A model generated the notes under the pieces. It was not told the origin of the DNA. It saw nothing but the letters and a program-made list of their open reading frames with translations, and made no database searches. A program made the position numbers and the translations under genes. From Lagopus muta (taxonomy: Eukaryota > Chordata > Aves > Galliformes > Phasianidae), in the NCBI RefSeq assembly GCF_023343835.1, contig NC_064436.1:50257883-50321882 (forward strand): DNA of 64,000 bases. The letters run 5' to 3'. Of this stretch, positions 1 to 13,300 are shown in pieces; position 1 is the first letter of the stretch, and the number at the start of each line of letters is the position of its first letter.

Positions 1-1890
1 TGGATCTCAAGTATTTATATTTCAGCAAGGAATGAGACTGTAGCTTTACATTGTTTGTAAAATTTTTTGTTTTTTGTTTTTTAAAAAAGGAAAATAATGC
101 CTTTTGAGCAGTAATAAATGTTTTTGACTTTTTTCTTTACCTAGTGCTAATACCTGTGTCTACGCCTCCAGTAATTTGGTTGAAATTTGTAGGTAAATAT
201 ATTTATTTTCATAACTTCAGCTGACTGCAGAAACCATGAAAGAAGAAATTTTTTTTTCATTTTGAAATGATTGTCATGGAAGTATAATAAAAACACTTCT
301 GTGTTGAGAAATAGATACATTTTCAACCTGCCTGAATGTGCATTTATGCTCCTTGGCTTGAGAAACAGTGCTTTGGCTCACTAAAGCATGCCCTAATTTC
401 TCTCTTCTTTTTCCCTGGAGGCTTTGCAGAATTACAAGGAGATGGTAGTGCTGGCAAGGCTAGAGGCATTTCAGAAACTTCATAAGGGTATTGGTTTCAG
501 TTCCACGAAGAACAAAAAGGGTTTGTTGTACTGGAACTGGAACTGAAAGGATGGAGTGCTAAAATCTTCTGCTGTGAGCAATGTTTCTGATATGAGGTAT
601 GAGAATGATGGTGGTGTTACTTGATAAAGAGGGCAGCTGTAACCAGGTGGACCATTTCCTTTGGCTCTGAACTTCAACCATAGTACAATATTTCTAAATT
701 TCAGAGCTTTCTCCTAGTGGTAGGGAGATAGAAAGTAACTATGAAGGATTTCTCAGGACATATTTGGTAGGAACTAACAGTCTGTTGTGCAGGGTGAACA
801 TGATTCCTCAGAATAAATTCATGAGTTACTTCCCTGATATGTTTTCCTTCATCAGACCTTTTCTTTCTTCTGGAGATAAAAATATCAGTGATCTACTTTC
901 TCCAAAATCTTTCTTCTCTCTTGCATGTGATTATAGACTTTTGCTTCAGTCCATTTAGTTGTCTTTTCTTTCACCATCATTGCTTCAATCTCCCTGAGTG
1001 TATGTGCAGGTGAGAAAAACAGTCAAAGAGAATAAAATAAGATAGAGTAGAGGAAGTACTGTAGAATATTTTGCCTACCTGTGGCTGTACATTTGAGCCA
1101 CTCACTCACTCAAATTCTCCTTCACACAAATGAATCATTCTCACCTTTTTTTTTTTTTTTTTTAAATCTGAGTGGGAGAATCCTTAATGGGTATGTACAT
1201 TTGTATGTACATTTTTCCTCTCACGTAAACCAGGAAACTTTTACTGCAAGCACAAATTCCTGTTAATTCTCAGATAGGTCTCATTGCAGTTTCTAACAGA
1301 GGAGTTGGGTAGAGAAACAAACTACAAGGGTTAGTTCTAATAGAAGATTTCAGCAAACACCCCCAGACTGGAGTTGATAACCTTGTCTGTAGAAATCTCT
1401 ACCCTTCCTACAGCATGTGGGATAAGAACCTTTCCTGCAAGATCCACCTTGTCTTCAAGAGAACAGCATGGTAGTGTAACCTTGCTTGTTCTGTAAAATA
1501 ATCTCAACACTTACCCAAGCAGGGAAGAAACATGAAAGGGTTTGAAATCTTGTCTTGCATCTCTTAGGTGAAGAGCACCTAACAGAGAAATGCTTCCCCT
1601 GCCAGTGCTGCTTAGTGTGCCTCTCTGAGCATCCAGAGATACAGGCATACAGAAGAAGATAACTTGAGACTAGCAGTGTAGGTGGCTGTTAGGACATGAC
1701 ATTGATTTCTGGACAAAATATCAAGGAATTAAAAACTAGGACTCTCTTATTGCCCACTATTATGCTTTGTACCAAAGAAAATGTACTGTCTTCTGCTGGG
1801 TCCACATACCCACATGCCTTCTAAAAAGAAGGACCTTATTTTTATATTCAGGGAAATATAATTGTGCTAATGTCTATAACAAGGGCTGCT

Positions 1891-2005
1891 TAGTTTCTAA
1901 ATTCCTATTTTGGTGTGGTGTTTAAGATAAGTGATGAGCCAAAGAGTTTAGATAGAAGTAATTTTGAGCAAGACAAAAAGAGATGAATTAGGCATGTAAG
2001 GCATT
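1891..2005 (+). repeat. Direct duplication, copy 1 (~115 bp)
   Basis: Begins TAGTTTCT, contains GTGATGAGCCAAAGAGTT and AGTAATTTTGAGCAAGA, and ends near AAGGCATT. The same segment with scattered substitutions and a short gap recurs at 2976-3086 in the same orientation. Identity looks to be near 85-90% by eye. The family is not recognised. Confidence 0.85.
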
Positions 2006-2625
2006 AACACAGAGGCATGTAGACACCTCCAAATCTGCAGCAATTGAGGGGGTCTTTAGGGCCGCATGTTGGGAACATGCACTCTTTTTTGGAGTACTTC
2101 AGAAAATGGATTTAATGCGGAAGAACTCTTGGGAAGATCTACATCTTTATGCTATTCAGTAACACAAACCATGTTTCTCAATAACATATATAGCCACTAT
2201 AATGGTACTAGAAAGTGTTAATTAATGAGTAATCAATGAATATTATCACAAGTATAGGCCACTGATGGGATAACAGAGTTTTTAATGACCTCCTCTGACT
2301 TTAGAAAACTTAAAGCTAGTATTAACATTATATGTCATTTCACTGCAATTTTTTTTGCTGTTTTTTTTTGGTCCTTCTTACTAGAGATTGGTGTTCATTG
2401 ATTCTGCAAATGAAAACCTAATTTTGTAATTAAATGTCATGAAATTGCTTTGACAGCTTGTATAGAATAATACACTTCCCAGAAGCCTGATATGACCCAT
2501 GACTGTGCAGTGTGTTGTAAAGCACATAAACACTATTAATAAAAATATATCACAGAGATAAAAAAACAAATGAAGGCCCAAAGGCAGTTTTTTAGTACAA
2601 GGGACACTAGTTCTAGTTTTCTAGT

Positions 2626-2651
2626 GTGTTAACTTCATGTGTTAACTTCAT
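2626..2651 (+). repeat. Perfect 13 bp tandem duplication
   Basis: The unit GTGTTAACTTCAT occurs twice back to back with no mismatch. Probably a replication-slippage duplication inside intron 3. Confidence 0.9.
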
Positions 2652-2975
2652 GTCTTCTCTAGTAGTAATTTTAATCAGACCTGAAATAAATGGTAAGTGT
2701 ACAAAACACTAAATGCTAAATACAGCCTGCAGGTAACAGGTCAAATAATTAGCCAAATTGTTAAAAATTCAGTAGCATGAAAATGAATGAAATACAGCAA
2801 AGGACATGACACTTCCTTCAGTAAGGATTCCATTTTGCCCATGCCATGCAATGATATGACAGAGAGGCAGAGTATATGCTCTGCTAAAGGCTGTGGCAGG
2901 CAATGCCCTGTTGTTCCAGCCATGAGCAGCAAAAGCATTTTGTAAAAACTTTCAAAGAAGTTTTAAGCACTAAAA

Positions 2976-3086
2976 TAGTTTCTCTACTATTTTGGTGGGG
3001 TATTTAGGATGAGTGATGAGCCAAAGAGTTCAGATAGGAGTAATTTTGAGCAAGAGAAAAAGAGATGAATTAGCACCTAAGGCATT
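2976..3086 (+). repeat. Direct duplication, copy 2 (~111 bp)
   Basis: Second copy of the segment at 1891-2005, same strand, about 1.08 kb away. It shares the core words GTGATGAGCCAAAGAGTT, AGTAATTTTGAGCAAGA and AAAAAGAGATGAATTAG. The outer sequences diverge on both sides. It could be two copies of an unrecognised dispersed repeat, the two ends of an old element, or a local duplication. Confidence 0.85.
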
Positions 3087-5695
3087 TGTCACAAAATAGT
3101 TGACAAAGAAAAGAACATATAGCTTACTCATAATAACTGTGGTCTCTGTAGCATTCTAAGCAGGTGTTTTCTAATTTATTTTTTCCAGGCTGAATAGGAT
3201 AAAAAAAATAGTGTGATGTTTTCCAGTTATGAAAGAAGGAAGCATATAATATTTAACTGCTACATAGCATACCAACAAAACTTCACTGAGAGCAAGTATT
3301 TTAAGAGATGAGTGAAAACAGTGTATGAGCATACCTGCAGCACCATGAATATCACTGATACTTTCCATTATTTTGCTTTTATAAATTAGTTACTTCCTTG
3401 AAGAAAAATAATATGCACTCTAATTATCTTTAAGAAAATAACTAGCCACTGATTCTTGAATTTAAGAATATTCAGACCGAGAAGTGAGCTTGTTACTAGG
3501 TGGGTAGGTATTTGTTTCTGCATATGTCATTCCTGAAGAGACTATTTGAGAAAAGAGTACATGCTAGATGCAAACAAGAGCATTAAGTGCTTAAGTGAAC
3601 TTATCAACTGCCTGCTACATGCTGTAAAGTATGCTGTTTCTTTACACAGAAGTGAGATTATAAAGTTTAGGATTATTTTTTTTTCTTCTCTCACTTGCAA
3701 GAAATAGCTGATGTTGGCTTTCTCACACAGTTTAATTTGTAGAGCAGACCTTTACATCTTCTTGATTAAAATAGTAGCACAGAACGTGACACAGTAAAAC
3801 TCTTGAGGCTCAAGAGAAACTAAATCTTATAAATCTCAGGCTGCCTATTTTCTCCTCCACACATTATGTGCAGAATGAAGCAAATTTGAGTTTACACAAA
3901 TCTTGTTGTCACTAATATGGTCATTCATATTAGGTTTAATACCTAACTTTCTGGAAAACAGCACCAAAAAGTCAATTTATGTCCAGAGTAAGAAACACAG
4001 AGATTTAGCACAAATCACACACAGTCTTCTGGAGGCTTAAAATGCAAGCTATTTAAAGATTACATCAAGAAACAAGTGAAAACCATGCAGTTTTGATGGT
4101 GCATGCAAAAGCTGCATGATGAATCTTGTAGATATTTTCAGTGGGTTATGTTTGAAAAATGGGTAAGCATTTTTAGATCCTAGATTTTAGATTTAGAGAA
4201 TTAGAAATGATTCACAGGAGAATACATTCCCAGCTCTAAGGCAGATCAAGGAACTCATTTACAATAGCTTAATAATATCATATTATCCTGTGCTTGATAT
4301 CAGTCTATGGGTATGTGTGCTGTTTGTGCTGTCCAGAGACAAACATCATGTAAAGGGCTATATATCCTTTGCCTGCCTGAACTGCCTGACTGAAGACCAA
4401 GGCTCCCCAAAAGAGGAGAGTCACATACAAATTTAATCACTGTTTCCATTGTGAAAAGTGTTAAAAAAACACACAGAGCTCTCCTTTGATATTGGCAGAA
4501 TTTTTTTTCCTGTTGACTGTCCCAAAACAGAATTAGTGTTTTCAGCCCTATGCTTAATGACAGGGTTAATGCCAGGAAGTCCTATGGAGACACTGCTGTA
4601 TCATGTGTGATTCCACTTATGTTAGTGGGAATTATTATCTGAATGGGTTTCAAATCAGATGCTGAGTGAGAAGAAGGTTTGATATTTCTCCCTTTGAATA
4701 TATTTTATTAGGACAACTGGGCTGTTGTGCCCATGGCTGGTTTCAGCTATTTCTCCTCATTCCCTGTAATCTAGATCTGCTTTCCTGAGGAAAATTAAAT
4801 TCTGAAATGCATTGAGACTTCCTAACCTCTGTTGAATTCCTGGGTGCTTAGCATTCCTCCTAAACTGACTGTTTTAACTGACACATTTTGCTGACTTTAC
4901 CCTCTGTAACTTTAAATGTGAGGGTGTTTTCTCAGGATAGAAAAAACAAAATGTAATTAAGGTATTCCGGAGCCTGTATGTATTCAGTTTTCCAATTAGG
5001 AACAAATCCTAAGGTAGACAGCACAACCGAATTGGGAGTTGAGGAGATTCAGGAGAACTGAAGTAATACAATTTGGATTTTTCTCTGAGCCAGAATGCAC
5101 TTAGAATTAATTATCAAGCGAAGAAAAACATGTAGCAGTGCACTTCATAAAATGATTAAAGCACACGTTATACTCAGGGAACAAAAAGATCTGGAGGTAT
5201 AGACATCATTTCACTCCTTGATTTCATCTTAGTTCCAGGGTTATTTAAGGACATGACAGACACTGTATATTTTTAATATTGAGCTGAAATTCTAGTGGAA
5301 TTTCAATTTTATAATGTTAGGAGTTTTTAATGGCTTATGAATGCTGTATTAAACACAAGCTGTCAATAATTTCAGATGGTTAATGTAAACTACAGTGTCA
5401 GTACAGAGTAGGTAGAAAATGAAGAAGTAGAATGAGGCATTCGCTTCTTTGGACCACATGATTTGTATGAAAGCAGGGAAGACTCTCTTAGATTTGTACC
5501 TGCTGTAGCTTCAAGCTCAGTCTGGATCCAGATGAGTATTTATGCTCTTAATTTCCAGCCATTTGCCAAATCTACTCAGTGTTTTCTATTATTTGATTTA
5601 GTTGTTATGCTTAAGCAATAGTAGTCATAAATCTTCTTCATAAATCTGCTCCTCATCCTTACTGTTAGTCAACTCCAAATTACATTGAAGTTGCC

Positions 5696-5719
5696 ATTTT
5701 ATTTATTTATTTATTTATT
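5696..5719 (+). repeat. (TTTA)n microsatellite
   Basis: About six units of a TTTA tetranucleotide repeat within NWD2 intron 3. Confidence 0.9.
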
Positions 5720-8700
5720 GTATAAATGTGTTCAAATGAAACACAAAGTAATGAGAATCTCTCTGGAACCATCTTAATGCTTATTATGTGTCTAGGTTGT
5801 GTCCCTCCTTGTACTATTAGAAGTATTCTCTCACTAAGAAACGGAGAAGACTTCACTAAAAGAAATAAAATAAAACATATATCATCAATATAAATTAAGA
5901 TGGAAAAAGATATCTTGGGGATAAATAAACCAAATATGAAATTTTTAATCATAAAGAATTTTGTTTTATCTATGTAATTTTGATACTTGCAGACAGCTGG
6001 CCTTCATCTGACCAGGCAAAGGAATGTTTTTTTCTCTAGAGAATCAGCGCTTTTTTTGCACAACTACCTGCCAAAGCTTGCACTTTCATAATTACACATT
6101 CAAAACATGCTTGAGGAACTTCAAAGTTCATGTTTAGGCTGACTAAAATTTGGTATTGATATAACTCCCCCAGTGTACCCAATTACTTTGCTCTATAACT
6201 TGTTGTAAATAAGGAAGAAGACTTTTTTTCTATGTCTTTTTTTCTATGAAACAATCATTCTTAATCCAAAGCAGTACGCAAAGATGATAGGTTCATCGGG
6301 TATTCCCTTTAGACAATGATCAGGAACACTTGCTGAAACTTTTAATCTGGTTACTCCCTAAAATAGAGTAAAACCCACCCTACAGCCAAAATGCCTACAT
6401 TCTGGTCTAAGACTTCAGTGAATGCATCTAGTGAAGAGGAATAAGAAAAGGTGTGCTCTCCCCAGTGTCATAAAAGTTTAGAAACCAATAAGCACCTTTA
6501 TTAGTACGTATCAACAGTGTTCTTTCAGTGTTACGATTCAGTGCTGCATTTCCAAATGAATTTTGAAATCATTTTTTTGTGCCTGATATACTGCAGTTCG
6601 ATTTGAAAATATTGGTGCAACCACCATCTAAGCACAAACTCAAATGTATTGAACTGAACAAATTGCTACAATAACAAACTCAGACTTTAATTTTGCAGTT
6701 TCTCAGGCTGTGGTCGTGAAACAAGAGTAGTTCAGGCAGAAACTGCACAGTGCTGCATAGCTGGATGAGAGCACGTGCGAGTTGCAACTTGCAGCGTGTG
6801 TTTGAAGAGCAGTGCAGAGCAGCGTGCCAGATCTTTTATCTGTATCAAGGCACAACCAACAGCAGGTTAGTACTGGGCTACTAGTTAGGGGATCTCAGTA
6901 AAAAAGCAGTAAACTCATTCTGAAAAAAAAATCACTGTAGATTAACAATAGTCTAAATAGCTAAAGGCTTTAATTAATAACAAGCACTGCACTTTGGTTC
7001 CTAAAATAGCACCTAATTACCTAGTATTTCTTTGCTTTCAATGGAGAAATAGGTGCAGCTCCAGAGAATGACTCAGAAATTACTGGAGGTAACTAGATAT
7101 TCCTATTGGCTGTTAAGGGTATCTACTGTAGACTGAGACTAGATCCAAAATGGATGAATCCTCTTCATGATCGGTACTAATAATGGGATGATAATATAAC
7201 CCTTATTGTCAGACTAGTCTCACGCCTGTATTGCTATCTCTTATGAATTTACTGGGAAATGTGACCAAAGAAAATGTAAAGGTTCTGGAGAAGCACTGAA
7301 AATATATTCGGTCTTTGGTACCATTATGCAGTGCAGTCTTGCAGTTCACAATTTAACAAATACACTGCAATATGATCTCCTCATGTAAGGTACTGAGACA
7401 ACCAGCCTGAAATTTTATGCAAAATTTGCATAGAAAACATTTTTCCTACAGAGAGATTGCATATTCCCCTCACAAATAAATCTTGATAAATTTGTAGATA
7501 AAAATAGCATGGTACATGCTGCAAGTTAGTAAATGATCACATGCAATAGGTACTGACTTTAAATAGAAAACAAATGAACAAACAAAATCCCAAACTCAAA
7601 CCACTCTCCCCTCCCTTGACTGGATCTAGTATTGATAGAGCTTGGACACCAGGGAAAATGGGGACTGTATGTTCCCAGAGAAAACATCACAGGAAATTAA
7701 CCACTCACTGTTTCAGAGTTGCTTCCTCTTTTGTGCTTATGAATATGTATTCAAAAGCTTAAGACTTCTAACTTCTGCACCGTAATTTCAGAGCTGGATT
7801 TCATTTTCTCTTCACCTGACATCACAATACAGGCACAAAGCACCATAAGGGAACACTTTCTAAAATCAAATCATATCTGCAAGTTAATTCTGAATATGCA
7901 GATTTAATCCCAGATCTGAGTTTCAATTTAAAAAGCCATAACTGAAATGTAAGAAAATACCCAGCTAAATGAAAGTGGCACAATTTATAGAACATTGTCA
8001 AGAAATGGGAAGTTGCCCAAAGTCTGCAGTGCCAGTCAGTTTTTAATTATATTACTATAAATTAAAACTAAATACACTTGCTGGAGTGGGATCAAATTCA
8101 ATTTGATTGTAAATGAAATAAAACACACTCCACTAAGGTATAACAAAGGAAAAAAACAAACAAACAAATATGCATACAGAGATTTCTATAATTTCTATAA
8201 TTCTGCAACCTAGACATTGCAAGTGCTATTACTCCAGCTTATAACTAGAAAAACTAGAGTAGAAATTGAGTTATCTGACTCCATCCAGCCTCATTGCTGT
8301 TTCACTCTATTTAAAATTTCTGTTTTGGCTTGATTTCTCTTTCCTTAGGAACAATGCAATCCAAGCAGTTCTTAATACTTCCAAAATTCTGAGCTGCAAA
8401 ACTATTGAGCAATGGTGTATTGAGAGGTTTCTTCCACTGATATTTCAGAACATACATGCCTAAGAGTATACATAGTTAACTAGTGTTGCCCAACAAAATA
8501 TGCTATGCTTTTCTGCTCCAAGTCTGTTTCTCCATCAAAGCAAACACAGAAATTAGAAAAGAAATCCAGAAAACTAAATTTAGCCACAAAAGGTGCTGCT
8601 GAAATCAGGGCTTATGAAAACAGTGTAAGGAGAGCTGTACACCCCAGCCAAGACTCAGTCCTCTGGGTTAGGCTTGTTCCAGTCAAGAGCTGAAGATGAC

Positions 8701-10249
8701 CTTTGTTGGTTGATTTAAACACAAATGAATAGTGTTTAGAGAGGGTGATTTAACTGAAGTCTTATCCTAACATCTCCACAGTTATGCATAGAAAAATGAT
8801 TTTTTACATCCCTCATTTAATTTCTTCCAAAGATGGAGACTCGAGAAAGCTGATAATAATAATAATGGAAGTATTTATCTTCTAGAGAAATAATCTTGAT
8901 CAGAACAAATTCTACACATTGTCATCATATTTGTATATTCTCTGAAGTCTTCTTTTCACAAAGTACCTCTCTCATAAAAAATAAACCCACATTCTTCCTA
9001 AATCATTTTGTACTTTGCTTTATACTTTAATAGAATATTTTAAATGTGCGGTTCATACCACTCAGTTGCCAAACTCATTAGAGAAATTCTTTCCCTAGGT
9101 CTTATTCAGAAAGTTAAAGAAAAACAGCCTTGCTTTTCATAGATAATGAGGATATGCTGCTCTCTAAACAGCTGAGAAAATACCTTTATCAAAAGCCAGT
9201 ATACTTTTTCTTTGCATTGAAAACTAACGCAGACAGCATACAATGCATTTAACTGCTCTTAAAATATTTTTCAAGTGATATATGTTCAACTTAAAACATA
9301 GCACAAATCTTTCTAAGCACAGGAGAGAGAAAAATTCATGCTATATTGAATTATATAGTTAATATAAAACCAGTGACTACAAAATCTATTGTAGATGACT
9401 CATCGGGAAGGGGAGAAGTCTACCTAGCAAGACTGTATGTAGTCTACTCCCAATGCCTTTCAGTTACTCATCCCAATGCATGATTTCATAAATTCAAATT
9501 GCTTCATCTGAAGAACACTGTCTGTTGAGCTTGATATAGATCAACAGGTTCATTTATTGAAAGATACCTCTGACATTAAAAAAGATGGGTTAAGCTTTAT
9601 AAAGCACTTCTGTACGAGTGTAATGGTCACTTTTAACTACAACAGAAAAAGCCAGTGAAGATGTATCTGTTTTGTCAGCTTTACTGACTCTTTAAGAATC
9701 CTAAAGGCAATGTTCTGGCAACAATAAAGAGAAGGCAGTGTCAAAGCCTCCTCAGGTTGTCTCTGACCTCCAGGCTTTTCATGCACTAATATATGGCATG
9801 CTCACTTGAGTTTACCACACAAAGCAGCAAAATGCGTATCAGAGCAGATAGCTCTTGCCTGCTGCTGTGCTTTTATAGCTAAGTCCTTCTATGCCAGCCA
9901 ATAATCCATGTCTGAAAAGTGCCAAGAATTAATTAGTGGTGGCCTTCTTACACAAGCAGTCCATCTCCTGTTGTAGTGGTAGAACAATCACATCTTGTGG
10001 TTTCTAAATACATCTTGCCATGAAAGATGCTCATGAAAGATCCTTCCTTCCTCTCTTCTCTTAGTGAATAATCTCAGTTATTTGACAGCTCTGTGTGGGG
10101 AAACTTTTCGCTGCAGCATACAAAATGTACAGCTAGGAATATCAAATACTTCAGAAAGAGGAAAATAATATATTTGTTACTGAAACATGCATGTTAGGTT
10201 CATTAATAGTATATTATTGTGGTAAAGAAAAAATTATTTTTATACCCAC

Positions 10250-10366
10250 AACAAAACATGGACCTGCAGAACTTTTCAAGCAATCTTCTAACAGCTTCAT
10301 GCGAGTCTTCTGCAGCTCAGGACTGTCCCATTCATCTGCCTCGACTCCCCAGTATAAATCTATGAC
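10250..10366 (-). CDS. NWD2: NWD2 coding exon 3
   Basis: A 117 bp exon of exactly 39 codons, phase 0 at both ends. The minus strand shows an ATACTATTTTCCAG acceptor before 10366. The translation starts VIDLYWGVEADEWDSPELQK, continues TRMKLLEDCLKSSAGPCFV and ends there, matching from memory the NWD2 sequence that directly follows LEFQ (VIDLYWGVEEDEWDSPELQKTRMKLLENCLKTSAGPCFV). I placed the donor at GTGGGT right after the Val codon because the family continues FV-GLLG. A second GT four bases downstream (GTATAA) is the alternative; using it would change the phase. The next family segment (GLLGEKYGN...) was searched for by eye on the minus strand of 1-10249 and not found, so exon 4 is presumably off the left edge. 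Confidence 0.95.
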
Positions 10367-13300
10367 CTGGAAAATAGTATATAATGTTGTTAATCTATTA
10401 TTTGCTCTTTCTCTCTATCAAATTAAAAATTAACTTTGATGGCATGTTATGTGCTGCTAAGCATTGTTCTGCAATGCTGTGAAAAGCAATGAGATCTACC
10501 ACCAGTCCTTAAACAGACTTGCAGTTTTTCCTTAAGTAACGACAATCTGAGCCTCTATTTCCCCTCAGAGACTTTTTTCTCTTTAGATTGTAAGTACACT
10601 TTAGGACTGGGACAGTCTGTCATTTTGTATTCATATTTTTGTGCAGAGATTAGCATGACAAGATCTTGATTTGATGTAGTCTTTATTTTCTAGTAGATTG
10701 CATATAATGAACAGGTAAGAATAATGACAAAAGCACTGATAGAATGCTGGCTCCCTGGAAATTAATGGGAGTTTTGCTATAGATCTTATTCAGTACTATG
10801 ACTTGATACCCTGTGTCGCTTGTAGCCATAGGATATAAAATCATCCAGTGCACATGGCTCTAAAGAAAGAATATGTGCAGTTCTGTAATATCATACTTCC
10901 TTTGTTAGTTGCCCTTTGTTACTTTGGGAGAAAAAATTGTACAGATATGCAATAGCAGACAGCTTGCTGTTCAGCCTTTCATTTATAGCTGCAGACTTGG
11001 TTTTGTGATGGTAATGGATTGCAAACAAACTCTTGGAAGAAACTGGAATATAGATGCTAAATGTATTTCAAGAAATTTAGGGACAAAGTGTGATTTCACT
11101 GTATATTTTACCTAAAAGGCTGAATCTTTAATGTGGGCAATTGAATTTAAAAGAATAGGGATTGTATGCATACATTTCTTACTATTGGAATAACATTTAT
11201 GACACATGCTACTACATTCTAATTTAAGCTACTGTTACAGCTAGCATGTAACTTGAACAAAAAAGCCCAAACGTACAGTTTTATAAAACAAAATCAAAAT
11301 TGTATTAAGACATGAATGATCCCAGTGTCAGTTATTATATTACTTGTATCATGGGAGCACTCTGCTCTTACTGTGAGGAACACAAAACTGATTGTTGTCT
11401 AAAAAGATCCTAAAATCAATCTGAAGGTCTAATATAAGAATTAATAGTGAATTGCTGTAAAAGTAGAAGTCAGAGGTGTACAGCTGGTTAATCAGCTTGG
11501 GAAATTTCTCCTAATAGTAAGTGACAAGGCTTAAGAAGCTGTCATCCTGGAACTACTTATGCCAATGTTTAACTTTATTACTTATATTCCGGTTGGCTTT
11601 TTCAGGCAGAAAATTTTGGGACCTATGGTGGTGTTTGCTACAGTAGGAACCTTGATGTCAAACACACCGGATAAGGCACTGTCTGACTGATGATGAATGA
11701 AACAGCCCTAAATATGAATGCACTGTAACTTGCACTGGCAAAAAAATACTTCTAGCATCCTTATTTTTTATAGAAGTTTTGTTCCAAGACTTTGCTGAAA
11801 CAAAAGTCTTCTGCTTTATAAAGCTGCTTCTGAAACAGCTTTCCTATCTCCCTCATTTTCACTGATTTCTTTTCTGTCCTTTTCTAATCTCATTAGGAAA
11901 GAGTGTTCCCAGTTTCTCTCACCCATCTGTTATTTATCTATATGACTTCATTACTGAACTTCATATTGTATTCAGCTGTCTCATTGCTTGAATGATATAC
12001 GATAGAGCTAAAGTATTCTAGTCATAAAATTAGAGCATTTTAGCATACTGTCAGAAGCATTTGAATTAGTGATTGAATGAATTTATTGTACTGAAACATA
12101 AAGGAAATTTCTATTTTAATTAACTGTTCAGATATCAGATAATACTGTAAACGTGAAGAGGAAATTATCTGGATATTGTAGCAGTTTGGCACCCACCTTC
12201 CATATGTTGTCAGTTATAGATTATTTTTATTCAGTAACTTAATTTTGGTGCATAGTATCTCAACGTGTGTTATAATTTTGTCCTACAAGAAGATGTATTT
12301 TAGCCATCAAACCGCTGAAGGCACCAGCATTTTCAAAAGGATGAGCTCATTTGTTATCACTTATGCTACCTGAAATAAACAGGATTTACAAAATTAAGGA
12401 AATGAAACAGGACAACTATGTCTGATGTTGAACTGTTTTTTACTCAAACTTGGAGAAACTGCTTGACCTCATCCTGACATTCAGTAGGGCTGTCACAATG
12501 AGATGACAGCTGGTTAAACAAGGTGGGCTGATGCTACTCTGGATTACCTCCACACTAGTCAATTAATGGTGACTCTTCATTGATGACTCATTGTTTCCTT
12601 TTGCTTATTTTAACTTTTGATCTATTGAATTGACAGTTTCATAGATTTGTCTAATTACATGGGGTAATTTTAACTCTATCTTCCTACTGCTTAAAAAGAC
12701 CAAAAAAAATTCATTCATGCAGAGATTCTACTTTCAACCTAACAAGTATCACACAGTGAAAATTATTTGAAACAGTCCTTTTTCCCAAGAAGAAAAGAAT
12801 ATTCTGTCCGTTAACTATTGTTAGTTATCCTCCAAAATTTTTCTATTACAATTACTTTCTTTGACCATACTGTGTCCCTCCACTTCCCCAGATTTTATAT
12901 TCCAGGTATAAAACACCATGCCTCCTGGAAGTAGGCTTCACAACTTCATTTCTGTCTTAGCCAATACCTGCTTTTCAGCAATATTTGCTGACTCAATGGA
13001 AAAGGAAGCACACCAAACTATAAAATCCATAGAGTGATTTAATTCATTGAGTTCTGCTTCCACGCACATGGTAGCCATGTTCCCCAACAGTTCCCAACAG
13101 TGCTAGGATGCTTGACAAATCTCATGTTTTGCAATGCCTGAAACACTTATCATTGGAACCAGATAACTCAGTGGAAGATGGAACAATGAATGCCCAGGAA
13201 CGTATTTCACTTAGGTCATAATTTGTCATGCACAGGGTATCTCAGGACAGTCTGTATTTTAACATCTTTGTGGCAGAGGTTGCACATGTCTGTTCAGTAC

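Larger units (their letters stand above)
1..10249 (-). other. NWD2 intron 3 (partial, runs off the left edge)
   Basis: Starts with the GTGGGT donor after exon 3 and continues to the window edge. The sequence is AT-rich with no open frame that matches NWD2 exon 4 or any known family. It holds a duplicated ~115 bp segment, a (TTTA)n run near 5696-5719, a poly-T run at 1146-1163 and a small perfect 13 bp tandem duplication. Nothing else recognisable. Confidence 0.8.

Noticed and set aside
1-10249. NWD2 exon 4 (expected to begin GLLGEKYGN-like)
   Set aside because: Searched by eye on the minus strand for the expected conserved words and not found. A translated alignment would be decisive.
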